A stretch of DNA of 7,632 nucleotides from positions 1 through 7,632 of the forward strand of contig JAFGOG010000595.1 in the NCBI GenBank assembly GCA_016926595.1, given 5' to 3'. A program made the position numbers and the translations under genes. The notes under the pieces were generated by a model. It was not told the origin of the DNA. It made no database searches and saw nothing but the letters and a program-made list of their open reading frames with translations. This document shows, in pieces, positions 1-6,146 of the stretch. Source of the stretch: Anaerolineae bacterium (GTDB taxonomy: Bacteria > Chloroflexota > Anaerolineae > JAAYZQ01). Position 1 is the first letter of the stretch. The number at the start of each line of letters is the position of its first letter.

Positions 1-1055
1 GCTGCGGCGCGGCCGCCATAGATCGCCTCGATGATCAGGTCCTTGTCCAGGGCATAGTTCATCGCCTGGCGAACCCGCACGTCGTCAAAGGGCGCCAGGT
101 TGACATTCATCTCGATCCACTTGGGCTGCGTGCCGGCAGCCCCCTTGACCTGGATGCCTGGCGTCTGGGCCAGCGTGTCTACCAGCTCAGCCGGCACGGC
201 CTGGATGATATCCACCTCCCCGGCCAGCAGGGCCGCTACACGGGTTGAGGCTTCGGGGATCACGCGAAAGACCACTGTCTTGACACAAGCCGGACCCACC
301 GGCGACAGGTCGGGCGCGCCGCCCCAATAGTCGTCAAACCGCTCCATGACGATCTCTTCCAGCCCCTCGGCCGACACGAACTTGAAGGGACCGGTGCCGA
401 TCGGGTGGGCGACAAACCCCTCCGTGCCCACCTCCTCCAGGTAGTGCTTGGGCACGATCTGCTGGTGGACCAGCATCTGCATGGCCACCGGCCAGGCGGC
501 GCTAAAATGCATGACGACCGTATAGTCGCCCGTCTTTTCGATCGATTCCAGGGGAGCGATGAGACCCTTGCGCGGCGAAGTATGCGGCTCGGGATACTCG
601 ATCATATTCTCGCCGATGATGCGGTCAAAAGTATAGACCACGTCGTCAGCCGTCATCTCGACGCCGTCGTGGAACTTGACCCCCTGGCGCAATTCCACCT
701 CCAGCGTCTTTTCGTCCAACCAGTTCATCGCCTCAGCCAGCTCCAGGTGCACACCACTGGTGCTGTCGCGGGTGACCAGCCCATCGAACATGTTGCGGAC
801 CACCGTCTCTGACTGGCGGTTGCGATGGTCGGCCGGATCTAGGGTGTCAGGCGCAGACGATAAGGCGACGATAATCACATCGCGTTGGGGCAGCGGGGTG
901 GGAGTGATCACCTTCTCTACGATCTCGGCCGTCCCTGGTACGATCACCGTCTCCTTGACCACCATCGGTGTGGGCGTGGCGCCGCAGGCGGTGAGGACAG
1001 CCAATACGATAAGCAACGACACACCGGCCACAAAGGCCTTTTTTGTAACCAACAT
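1..1055 (-). CDS. ABC transporter family-5 (peptide/nickel/opine) substrate-binding lipoprotein, C-terminus beyond window
   Basis: The minus frame is open from an ATG at 1055 to the left edge, giving 351 residues of a protein that is usually about 500-600 aa, so the C-terminal part is missing. The N-terminus has a short basic region (KK at 5-6), a hydrophobic core and a lipobox LTAC with Cys24, which predicts an exported, lipid-anchored binding protein. A Pro/Thr/Val-rich linker follows to about residue 53. The mature part shows family-5 (SBP_bac_5) features: SAPDTLDPADH near its start, MFDGLVT, LRQGVKFHDGVEMTADDVVYTFDRI, HPIGTGPFKF, and VRQAMNYALDKDLIIEAIYGG near the cut end. A strong Shine-Dalgarno (AAGGAGGA, 1064-1071) lies 8 bases before the ATG. 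The family binds oligopeptides, nickel chelates, opines or glycosides. Binding preference cannot be read from sequence, but opine or amino-acid-derived ligands fit the neighbouring genes. It lies downstream of an RpiR regulator on the same strand, 120 bases away. Confidence 0.93.
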   Translation of the reverse strand, partial: MLVTKKAFVAGVSLLIVLAVLTACGATPTPMVVKETVIVPGTAEIVEKVITPTPLPQRDVIIVALSSAPDTLDPADHRNRQSETVVRNMFDGLVTRDSTSGVHLELAEAMNWLDEKTLEVELRQGVKFHDGVEMTADDVVYTFDRIIGENMIEYPEPHTSPRKGLIAPLESIEKTGDYTVVMHFSAAWPVAMQMLVHQQIVPKHYLEEVGTEGFVAHPIGTGPFKFVSAEGLEEIVMERFDDYWGGAPDLSPVGPACVKTVVFRVIPEASTRVAALLAGEVDIIQAVPAELVDTLAQTPGIQVKGAAGTQPKWIEMNVNLAPFDDVRVRQAMNYALDKDLIIEAIYGGRAA

Positions 1056-1063
1056 CTTCTTTA

Positions 1064-1071
1064 TCCTCCTT
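1064..1071 (-). promoter_or_regulatory. Shine-Dalgarno of the substrate-binding protein gene
   Basis: On the minus strand the bases read AAGGAGGA, a near-perfect anti-16S match, 8 bases before the ATG at 1055. It fixes the start of the lipoprotein, whose signal peptide begins directly at this Met. Confidence 0.85.
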
Positions 1072-1101
1072 CATCCTTTGCTATTCTGCCAGAAGATCAA
1101 A

Positions 1102-1119
1102 AGCCTCCCAATTGAGGCT
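1102..1119 (-). terminator. Weak terminator-like hairpin between regulator and binding-protein genes
   Basis: Read on the minus strand, AGCCTC and GAGGCT form a perfect 6-bp stem around a 6-base loop (AATTGG), followed by only a short T run (TTT, then GATC). The stem is short and the U-tract poor, so full termination is unlikely. Partial termination, or a 3' or 5' mRNA stabiliser that sets different levels for the regulator and the abundant binding protein, is more plausible. I saw no convincing separate promoter between 1056 and 1175. Confidence 0.3.
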
Positions 1120-1175
1120 GCTGCCGGCTAGTCCCTTGCCGCGATCACCCCCTCTCTGCCCACGCCCCCTCCTGC

Positions 1176-2069
1176 CTACTCGTCCAGCAGCCCGCTCTGC
1201 TCGTAGGTGGTGTCGATCTGCTTCCGCGACCTGGCGGCCTGCTCCGGTTCTATCAGCGTGAGAGCGGCCACCAGGGCGTCGATCAAAGCCACAGCCGCCA
1301 CCGGCGAAGGCTTGTCCACCACACCGTCGGCGATCACCACAAAGGCATAATCGCTCGCCCGGATAACCGGCGAGAGCTCGCTATTGGCAATGCCCACCGA
1401 AGCGGCGCCGATGGTCCGGGCGTGATCGAGCGCCTTTATCGTATAGCGGGGGTTGCGCCGGAAGCTGATGGCGATCACCACATCCCCCGGCTGTGAAAAG
1501 GTCAGAGCCAGGGCCAACTGCTCTTCGCCTCCGGTGACATGGCGCACCGGCACGTCCATCGTCTGCAAGGAATAGGCCAGGTACTCGACCAGCGTCGCCG
1601 CCAGGCCGCCGCCGACGATCAGCGCCTGCCTGGCATGCCGGATCGCTGCCGCTGCCGCCTGCAGCCGATCGCCATCCGTCAGCACTTTTGTGCGCTGCAA
1701 GTTGCGGATCTCTGCGGCAAAAACCTGGGTCAGCAGATCGTGGTTATCGATAGGACCCTCGAGCTGCTTTTCCAGGCGGTGGACGGCCATTCGCTCGAGC
1801 GAGAGCTGCGCCCGTATTGCCTCCTGCAGTTGCTGATAGCCTTCGTAGCCCAGCGCCTGGCAAAAACGCACCACCGTCGCCGCGCTGGTGTCGGTCTCTA
1901 TACCCACCTCGTGGGCCGAGGCAAAGGCCACAAACTCCTGGTTATCCAGGACAAAACGGGCGATCTCTTTGTGTTTCTTGCTGATGCGGGCAAGGACGGC
2001 CGCAATCCTATCCGCCAGGGAGTCCGATCCCTTGCTCCATCCCGATCCCTTGTCACGCGCGCGGTCCAC
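1176..2069 (-). CDS. MurR/RpiR-family transcriptional regulator (HTH plus SIS), ISFRRN subtype
   Basis: This is a 297-aa cytoplasmic DNA-binding regulator of normal family length. Residues about 18-90 form the RpiR N-terminal helix-turn-helix, with the recognition-helix region TSAATVVRFCQALGYEGYQQLQEAI at about 61-85. Residues about 138-275 form a SIS (sugar isomerase) ligand domain, including the Gly-rich IVGGGLA (151-157) and GDVVIAISFRRN (195-206). The usual ISxSG loop is replaced by ISFRRN, a variant in which the phosphosugar-binding Ser/Gly loop is altered, so the effector may not be a classical sugar phosphate. I chose GTG at 2069 because AAAGGAG (2077-2083) sits 7 bases upstream. A TTG at 2111 in the same frame would add 14 polar residues with no good ribosome site. 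The gene is divergent from the B12/opine-dehydrogenase operon and first in its own unit, so it may be both local regulator and autoregulated. Family assignment is firm; effector and targets are inferred. Confidence 0.93.
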   Translation of the reverse strand: MDRARDKGSGWSKGSDSLADRIAAVLARISKKHKEIARFVLDNQEFVAFASAHEVGIETDTSAATVVRFCQALGYEGYQQLQEAIRAQLSLERMAVHRLEKQLEGPIDNHDLLTQVFAAEIRNLQRTKVLTDGDRLQAAAAAIRHARQALIVGGGLAATLVEYLAYSLQTMDVPVRHVTGGEEQLALALTFSQPGDVVIAISFRRNPRYTIKALDHARTIGAASVGIANSELSPVIRASDYAFVVIADGVVDKPSPVAAVALIDALVAALTLIEPEQAARSRKQIDTTYEQSGLLDE

Positions 2070-2076
2070 CGGCTGG

Positions 2077-2083
2077 CTCCTTT
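2077..2083 (-). promoter_or_regulatory. Shine-Dalgarno deciding the GTG start of the RpiR gene
   Basis: The minus strand reads AAAGGAG here, 7 bases before the GTG at 2069. No comparable site precedes the longer TTG alternative at 2111, so the shorter protein is preferred. Confidence 0.7.
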
Positions 2084-2128
2084 CCTGCCTTTGCCTGGTT
2101 GCGACATGCAAGACATGCTACGTGCAAC

Positions 2129-2157
2129 AGTATACCACACCTTTTTAGAAACTGCAA
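2129..2157 (-). promoter_or_regulatory. Probable promoter for the leftward regulator/binding-protein unit
   Basis: On the minus strand, TTGCAG (complement of 2152-2157) is separated by exactly 17 bases from TATACT (complement of 2129-2134). The -10 is good (5 of 6), while the -35 shares the TTG core only. It lies 60 bases upstream of the GTG start. A GAAAC half-site (2148-2152, plus strand) overlaps its -35 side, which could allow repression by the same factor that binds the inverted repeats next to it. Confidence 0.5.
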
Positions 2158-2183
2158 CATCCATTCCATATATTGATAGCGCC

Positions 2184-2197
2184 GAAACGGTTGTTTC
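2184..2197. promoter_or_regulatory. Inverted repeat GAAAC-N4-GTTTC, candidate operator 1
   Basis: The bases GAAACGGTTGTTTC form a 5-bp perfect dyad with a 4-base centre, in the middle of the divergent control region and about 35 bp upstream of the rightward -35 box. The dyad is seen directly. That an RpiR-type dimer or tetramer binds it is inference from its position between the two promoters and the presence of two RpiR genes. Confidence 0.45.
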
Positions 2198-2202
2198 AGT
2201 AA

Positions 2203-2220
2203 GAAATCGGTTAGTATTTC
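2203..2220. promoter_or_regulatory. Inverted repeat GAAAT-N8-ATTTC, candidate operator 2
   Basis: The bases GAAATCGGTTAGTATTTC form a 5-bp dyad with an 8-base centre. Its centre is 21 bp (two helical turns) from the centre of the first repeat. Both left arms are followed by CGGTT (GAAACGGTT and GAAATCGGTT), so the two sites are also imperfect direct repeats on the same face of the helix. It ends 11 bases before the rightward -35 box. Confidence 0.45.
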
Positions 2221-2231
2221 CGTTCGCCGCT

Positions 2232-2260
2232 TTGACAAAGGGAAAAATTTCTGCTATAAT
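2232..2260 (+). promoter_or_regulatory. Consensus sigma70-type promoter (with extended -10) for the rightward operon
   Basis: TTGACA (2232-2237) and TATAAT (2255-2260) are both perfect matches to the primary-sigma consensus, with an ideal 17-bp spacer. TG at 2252-2253 gives the extended -10 form TGnTATAAT. Transcription would start near 2267, leaving a leader of roughly 60 bases before the ATG at 2326. So strong a core promoter in a catabolic-type operon implies that control is by repression. A small dyad GAAA-AA-TTTC (2242-2251) sits inside the spacer, where a bound repressor would block RNA polymerase. Confidence 0.88.
2242..2251. promoter_or_regulatory. Short dyad GAAA-N2-TTTC inside the promoter spacer, candidate operator 3
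   Basis: GAAAAATTTC lies wholly between the -35 and -10 boxes of the rightward promoter and carries the same GAAA/TTTC arms as the two upstream repeats. Being short and A/T-rich, it could occur by chance. Its position would make it an effective repression site. Confidence 0.3.
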
Positions 2261-2266
2261 AGCTTC

Positions 2267-2325
2267 AAGGGGGACTGAGAGATCCCGATAGGCGCTTGCG
2301 CCGCTACCCTGGATGGAGGAAATCG
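2267..2325 (+). promoter_or_regulatory. Leader RNA of the rightward operon with two small hairpins
   Basis: The predicted leader contains GGGA (2271-2274) pairing with TCCC (2283-2286) around an 8-base loop CTGAGAGA. It is followed by a very stable hairpin GGCG-CTTG-CGCC (2291-2302) with a CUUG tetraloop closed by G-C. The ribosome site GGAGG (2315-2319) lies 6 bases before the ATG at 2326 and is free of these stems. I do not recognise it as a known riboswitch class. It may simply stabilise the 5' end of the mRNA. Confidence 0.35.
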
Positions 2326-4008
2326 ATGAGGACTGTCGTCGCCAGCGCGTTGGGCGAGTGTGTTCACGTGGCCGGCGTGCTCAACTTTTTGCGCCTCGCC
2401 GAGGCGGCCGGATGGAGGACGGTGTTCCTCGGACCGGCGGTGTCGGTGGCAGACCTGGTACAAGCAGCCCGGCGCGAGCAGGCGGACCTGGTGGGCGTCT
2501 CTTACCGGTTGACCCCGGAGACAGGGGAACGCCTCCTGGGCGAGTTTGCAGAGGAAGCGGACGATCTGCACGCCGCCGGCGTCCGTTTTGCCTTTGGCGG
2601 GACGCCGCCGGTCGCCGAGCGGGCCAGGGCCTTTGGTTTCTTTGAGCGCATCTTTGACGGCAGCGAGCCAGCCGAGGAAGTGCTGGCCTACCTCAAAGGC
2701 CAGTCGCTGACCGGGCTGACCGAGGCCGAGTTTCCCCAGGCCGCTGCCGAGCGCATCACCTGGAAATCCCCCTTTCCTATGATCCGCCATCACTTTGGGC
2801 TGCCCACGATGGAAGCCACCCGGGAAGGGATCGCCCGCATCGCCGAGGCGCGGGTTCTGGACGTCATCTCCCTGGGCATTGACCAGGATGCCCAGGCCAA
2901 CTTTTTCCACCCAGAACGGCAGGACCGGCGCCGTTGGGGGGCCGGCGGCGTACCGGTGCGGAGCGCGCAAGACTACCACGACCTCTATCAGGCCAGCCGG
3001 TGCGGCAACTACCCCTTGCTGCGCACCTACTCCGGCACCGACGATTTCATCGAGCTGGCCCAGATGTACGTGGAGACCATCAACATCGCCTGGTGCGCGA
3101 TCCCCATCTTTTGGTTCAACCGGATGGACGGGCGCGGCCCGTGGGACTTGGAAGGCTCGATCCGCGAGCACCAGAAGGTGATGGCCTGGTACGGAGAGCG
3201 GGGGGTCCCCGTAGAGCTGAATGAGCCGCACCACTGGGGGATGCGCGACGCGTCCGACGTCATCGCCGTGGTGTCGGCCTACCTTTCGGCCCACAATGCC
3301 CGGGCCTTTGGGGTGCGCGATTACATCGCCCAGATGATGCTCAACAGCCCGCCTGGCCTGTCAGATGCCATGGATCTGGCCAAGATGCTGGCCTGCCTGG
3401 AGATCGTCGAGCCGCTGGCGGGACCCGAGTTCCGCATCTGGAGGCAGACCCGCACGGGCCTGCTCAGCTATCCGCTCGATCCCCCCGCCGCGCGCGCTCA
3501 CCTGGCGGCCAGCGTCTACCTGCAGATGGCCCTGCGCCCCCACATTGTCCACGTCGTCGGCCACACCGAGGCCCACCACGCCGCGACGGCCGACGACGTC
3601 GTCGAAGCGTGCAAGATCGCCCGGCGGGCCATCGAAAATGCCGTTCGCGGCCAGCCAGAGATGACCACCAACCCGCTCATTCAGCGCCGCAAGGAAGAGC
3701 TGATCCGCGAGGCAAAGGTCACCCTCGAGGCGATCCGGATCCTGGCCGGGCCACAGGTAGACGACCCATTCACCGATCCGGGCACACTGGCCCGGGCAGT
3801 GACCAGCGGCGTGCTGGATGCCCCTCACCTGCGCAACAACCCCTTCGCTCGCGGGCAGATCATCACCCGCATCGACCTTCATGGCGCCTGTGTAGCCGTG
3901 GATCCGGTCACAGGGCAGCCGCTTTCAGAGGAATCGCGGATCGCCGGCCTGGGCATCTGGCGCGACAGCATTCCCATCAAGGGTCGAACACTCGATTTGC
4001 CGGGCTGA
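2326..4008 (+). CDS. Cobalamin-binding-domain protein with glutamate-mutase-E-like barrel (putative B12-dependent mutase)
   Basis: This is a 560-aa cytoplasmic protein. Residues 1-130 resemble a B12-binding Rossmann domain: GECVHVAGVLNFLRLAEAAGW (10-30) aligns with the GxDxHxxG cobalamin loop, followed by VFLGPAVSVADLVQAA, ADLVGVSYRLTPE (53-65) and FGGTPP (90-95). The lower-ligand His would be His14, but the usual Asp two residues before it is Cys12. Residues about 145-440 look like a barrel similar to methylaspartate mutase E subunits, with conserved-looking RTYSGTDD (233-240), ELNEPHHWGMRDASD (297-311) and RDYIAQMMLNSPP (331-343). The tail has DPGTLARAVTSGVLDAPHLRNNP (484-506). Glutamate mutase normally has separate S and E subunits; here the B12 module is fused at the N-terminus. 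I chose ATG 2326, with GGAGG 6 bases upstream, over an in-frame TTG at 2296 that lies in the leader hairpin. It is the first gene of the operon. Substrate is unknown, and a methyltransferase-like or corrinoid-sensing role cannot be excluded. Confidence 0.75.
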   Translation: MRTVVASALGECVHVAGVLNFLRLAEAAGWRTVFLGPAVSVADLVQAARREQADLVGVSYRLTPETGERLLGEFAEEADDLHAAGVRFAFGGTPPVAERARAFGFFERIFDGSEPAEEVLAYLKGQSLTGLTEAEFPQAAAERITWKSPFPMIRHHFGLPTMEATREGIARIAEARVLDVISLGIDQDAQANFFHPERQDRRRWGAGGVPVRSAQDYHDLYQASRCGNYPLLRTYSGTDDFIELAQMYVETINIAWCAIPIFWFNRMDGRGPWDLEGSIREHQKVMAWYGERGVPVELNEPHHWGMRDASDVIAVVSAYLSAHNARAFGVRDYIAQMMLNSPPGLSDAMDLAKMLACLEIVEPLAGPEFRIWRQTRTGLLSYPLDPPAARAHLAASVYLQMALRPHIVHVVGHTEAHHAATADDVVEACKIARRAIENAVRGQPEMTTNPLIQRRKEELIREAKVTLEAIRILAGPQVDDPFTDPGTLARAVTSGVLDAPHLRNNPFARGQIITRIDLHGACVAVDPVTGQPLSEESRIAGLGIWRDSIPIKGRTLDLPG

Positions 4009-4040
4009 TATCGACTCACAAAACTGTCACAGGCGAGGAT

Positions 4041-4097
4041 GAGAGCGCGCCCGGAAATGCCGGCAGGCTCTCTTCCCACTGAATAGAAAGAGAGGAG
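4041..4097 (+). promoter_or_regulatory. Mutually exclusive RNA pairings before the opine dehydrogenase ribosome site
   Basis: Within the 95-base gap after the B12 gene, GAGAGC (4041-4046) can pair with GCTCTC (4067-4072), enclosing an inner CCGG/CCGG stem. The same 3' arm, read as CTCTCTT (4068-4074), is also a perfect 7-bp complement of AAGAGAG (4088-4094), which overlaps the ribosome site GAGAGGAG (4090-4097). One fold leaves the site open and the other covers it. There is no T-run, so it is not an intrinsic terminator. The pairings are visible in the sequence; regulation by them is inference. Confidence 0.35.
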
Positions 4098-4103
4098 ACT
4101 AAA

Positions 4104-5231
4104 ATGGGCGAGAGACGCTATGCGGTGATCGGCGCTGGCCACGGCGGAAAAGCAATGGCGGCGGACCTGGCAGCCAGGGGCTTTTCGGTGAACCTCTACA
4201 ACCGCACCCCGGAGCATATCACCGAGATCGCTTTACGCCGCGAGATCGAGCTCGAATGCGAGGACGGCGCCGTCCACGATTGCCGCTTGAAACTCGTTAC
4301 CTCTGACATCGCGGAGGCTCTCGAAGACGCGGCCGTGATCATGGTCGTCCTGCCCGCCTCGGCCCACCGCGACATCGCCCGTCTGTGCGCTACCCACCTG
4401 CGCAGCGGGCAGACCGTGGTGTTGAATCCGGGCCGCACGGGCGGAGCGCTCGAGTTTCGCCGAATCCTCAACCAGATGGGATGCGCGGGGGATGTCATCG
4501 TGGCCGAAACCGCCACCTTTATCTTTGCCAGCCGCAGCACCGGTCCGGCTCAGGCGCGCATCTTTCGTCGAAAAAACGCCGTCCCGCTGGCTGCCCTGCC
4601 GGCCACACACACCAGCCAGGTGCTGGAAATGGTGCATGATGCCCTCCCCCAATTCATCCCGGCTGTCAATGTGCTGCACACCAGCCTGGACAACATGGGC
4701 GCCATCTTTCACCCGGCGCTGACGCTGCTCAACGCGGGCTGGATCGAGCGTACCATGGGCGATTTCGAATTCTACGTGGACGGCGTCACCCATTCCACCG
4801 CCCGCGTGCTGGAGGTGCTGGATCGAGAGCGCGTGACCGTTGCTTCGGCGCTGGGCGTGCGCGCCAGGCCAGCCTTGAACTGGTTGAAAGATGCCTACTC
4901 GGCGGAGGGGGAAACGCTCTACGAAGCGATCCAGGCCAACCCGGGCTACCAGGGGATCAAAGCGCCGCGCACCCTTCGCCACCGGTACCTGTTTGAAGAC
5001 GTACCCTTCAGCCTGGTGCCTTTGGCTTCGATGGGCGCCCAGTTCGGCGTGGAGACCTGGGCCACCGAGGCCATGATCCGGCTTGCCTGTGTAGTCCACG
5101 GGACCAACTATTTCGCGCGCGGGCGCAACATAGAGGATATGGGGCTCAAAGGATTGCGCGTCAGCGAAGTGAGGCAGTATGTACAGGTCGGCGAGATCAA
5201 GCCGATCTATAATTTTCAAGATATCGAATAA
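4104..5231 (+). CDS. Octopine/nopaline-type NAD(P)-dependent opine dehydrogenase
   Basis: This 375-aa enzyme has full family length. It belongs to the opine dehydrogenases, which reversibly reduce the imine formed from an amino acid and a 2-oxo acid to give an N-(carboxyalkyl) amino acid. The N-terminal Rossmann fold carries GAGHGG (10-15). The second strand ends in LYNRTPE (31-37), with no acidic residue at the ribose position and an Arg, which favours NADP(H). VVLPASAH (81-88) and NPGRTGGALEF (108-118) follow. The C-terminal helical catalytic domain has LHTSLDNMGAIFHPALTLLNAG (191-212) with His203, and HRYLFEDVPFSLVP (293-306) with Arg294 and Asp299. These match, in spacing and motif, the His/Arg/Asp active-site set I recall for Arthrobacter N-(1-D-carboxyethyl)-L-norvaline dehydrogenase. 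The start has AGGAG 6 bases upstream. It lies 95 bases after the B12 gene in the same unit. Direction (breakdown or synthesis) and substrate are not evident. Confidence 0.92.
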   Translation: MGERRYAVIGAGHGGKAMAADLAARGFSVNLYNRTPEHITEIALRREIELECEDGAVHDCRLKLVTSDIAEALEDAAVIMVVLPASAHRDIARLCATHLRSGQTVVLNPGRTGGALEFRRILNQMGCAGDVIVAETATFIFASRSTGPAQARIFRRKNAVPLAALPATHTSQVLEMVHDALPQFIPAVNVLHTSLDNMGAIFHPALTLLNAGWIERTMGDFEFYVDGVTHSTARVLEVLDRERVTVASALGVRARPALNWLKDAYSAEGETLYEAIQANPGYQGIKAPRTLRHRYLFEDVPFSLVPLASMGAQFGVETWATEAMIRLACVVHGTNYFARGRNIEDMGLKGLRVSEVRQYVQVGEIKPIYNFQDIE

Positions 5232-5264
5232 TGCCACGGTCGGCGTCCTGCGAGGAATGCCAAA

Positions 5265-6134
5265 ATGAGTGACCAGGGGGTCCTCCTCAAGATCAAACAG
5301 ACGCTTCCGTCCCTGCCGGAGCAAGAACGCAAGATCGGCGAGTATGTCCTGCGGCATCCCCACGAGGCGGTGGCGCTGTCCATCACCGGCCTGGCCGACG
5401 CCTGTGGTGTGAGCAACACCACGGTTTCCCGTTTCTGCCAGCGGATCGGGCTCGATGGGTACCGCCAGTTCAAGATCGCCCTGGCTATAGAGTCGGGCGC
5501 GACTGAGAATCTGATCTACGTCGAAGTGCTGCCGGAGGATACGCTGGCCAGTGCGGCAAAGAAAATCTTTGCCGCCAATATCCAGGCCCTGCACGACACC
5601 CACCGGCTGCTGAACCTGGATACCCTGGAACAGGTGGTGGCAGCCCTGCTGGACGCCCGCCGCGTGGACATTTATGCCACGGGTGGAGCAGTCGTCGCCG
5701 CCCAGGAGCTGCACTTCAAGTGCATGCAGTTGGGCCTCAACGCCAGCGCCTTCCTCGACTCGCAAATGCAGATGATGTCGGCCGCCTCGCTGGCGGCGGG
5801 GGATGTAGCCTTTGGCATCTCCCACTCTGGGATGCAATGGCAGGTCGTCGAGGCTTTGAAAAGAGCCAAGGCAGGGGGAAGCACGACGGTGGCCATGACC
5901 AGCTACCCCGGTTCGCCGGTTGCCCGGACGGCCGGCCTGGTCCTGTACACCGCTTCACCGGGAACCGCCATCATCTACGCCCCGCCCAGTGTCCGCAACG
6001 CCCAACTGGCGGTGGTAGATCTGCTGTACGAGGCGATGCTCATGCAAGAGCGGGAACCGGCGCGGGAAAAGATGGCGCGCGTAGCCCAGGCCATCGCCGA
6101 GCACCTGATCGACCCGCGCTCAAAAACCTGGTGA
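5265..6134 (+). CDS. MurR/RpiR-family transcriptional regulator (HTH plus SIS), canonical ISHSG subtype
   Basis: This is a 289-aa regulator. Residues about 3-77 are the RpiR HTH, including LADACGVSNTTVSRFCQRIGLDGYRQFKIAL (43-73). Residues about 122-260 are the SIS domain, with IYATGGAVVAAQELHFKCMQLG (136-157) and the phosphosugar-type loop GDVAFGISHSGMQWQVVEALKRAK (179-202). Unlike the divergent RpiR gene at 1176-2069, this one keeps the canonical Ser/Gly loop, so a phosphorylated ligand is plausible. The ATG at 5265 has GAGGA (5252-5256) 8 bases upstream and lies 33 bases after the opine dehydrogenase stop. A regulator embedded in the middle of the operon would be induced together with the enzymes, which suggests feedback. 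The GAAA...TTTC repeats near the operon promoter are its most likely local targets, though the other RpiR is an equally good candidate. Confidence 0.94.
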   Translation: MSDQGVLLKIKQTLPSLPEQERKIGEYVLRHPHEAVALSITGLADACGVSNTTVSRFCQRIGLDGYRQFKIALAIESGATENLIYVEVLPEDTLASAAKKIFAANIQALHDTHRLLNLDTLEQVVAALLDARRVDIYATGGAVVAAQELHFKCMQLGLNASAFLDSQMQMMSAASLAAGDVAFGISHSGMQWQVVEALKRAKAGGSTTVAMTSYPGSPVARTAGLVLYTASPGTAIIYAPPSVRNAQLAVVDLLYEAMLMQEREPAREKMARVAQAIAEHLIDPRSKTW

Positions 6135-6138
6135 TACC

Positions 6139-6145
6139 GGAGGAG
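6139..6145 (+). promoter_or_regulatory. Shine-Dalgarno for the C45 gene, ambiguous ATG/GTG start
   Basis: GGAGGAG ends one base before ATG 6147, an unusually short spacing (3 bases from the GGAGG core). The next codon is GTG at 6150, 6 bases from the core and therefore better placed. The protein may begin at either codon, a difference of one residue. Confidence 0.55.
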
Positions 6146-6146
6146 A

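Noticed and set aside
1056..1128. Separate promoter for the substrate-binding protein (minus strand TTGGGA, 17 bases, CAGAAT).
   Set aside because: Both boxes match consensus poorly and the -35 would overlap the hairpin at 1102-1119. Read-through from the regulator gene is simpler.
405..1131. Plus-strand open frames opposite the substrate-binding protein.
   Set aside because: They are overlapped by a minus-strand frame with a lipobox and clear family-5 motifs along its whole length. The plus-strand translations show no domain.
2069..2111. Longer RpiR protein starting at TTG 2111.
   Set aside because: There is no Shine-Dalgarno at a suitable distance, and the extra residues are polar and precede the family's normal start, while GTG 2069 has AAAGGAG at ideal spacing.
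2266..2325. Possible TPP riboswitch, because CTGAGAGATCCCG and CTGGAT resemble parts of the THI box.
   Set aside because: The P3 arm, the closing P1 helix and the pyrophosphate-sensor half are missing or out of order, the leader is too short, and the gene has no thiamine link.
2254..3294. A 346-codon minus-strand open frame opposite the B12 gene and across the consensus promoter.
   Set aside because: The composition (Gly, Pro, Val, Arg, His) has no motif, and it would run antisense through the promoter, leader and cobalamin domain. The plus-strand reading explains the sequence better.
4041..4074. Intrinsic terminator after the B12 gene.
   Set aside because: The stem is interrupted and followed by TTCCC rather than a T-run, and the next gene has no evident promoter of its own, so transcription probably continues.
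4233..5837. A 534-codon open frame on the minus strand opposite the first opine dehydrogenase and second RpiR gene.
   Set aside because: It spans two convincingly coding plus-strand genes and their gap, shows low-complexity Gly/His/Gln/Arg-rich composition with no recognisable domain, and is the usual antisense artefact of GC-rich codons.
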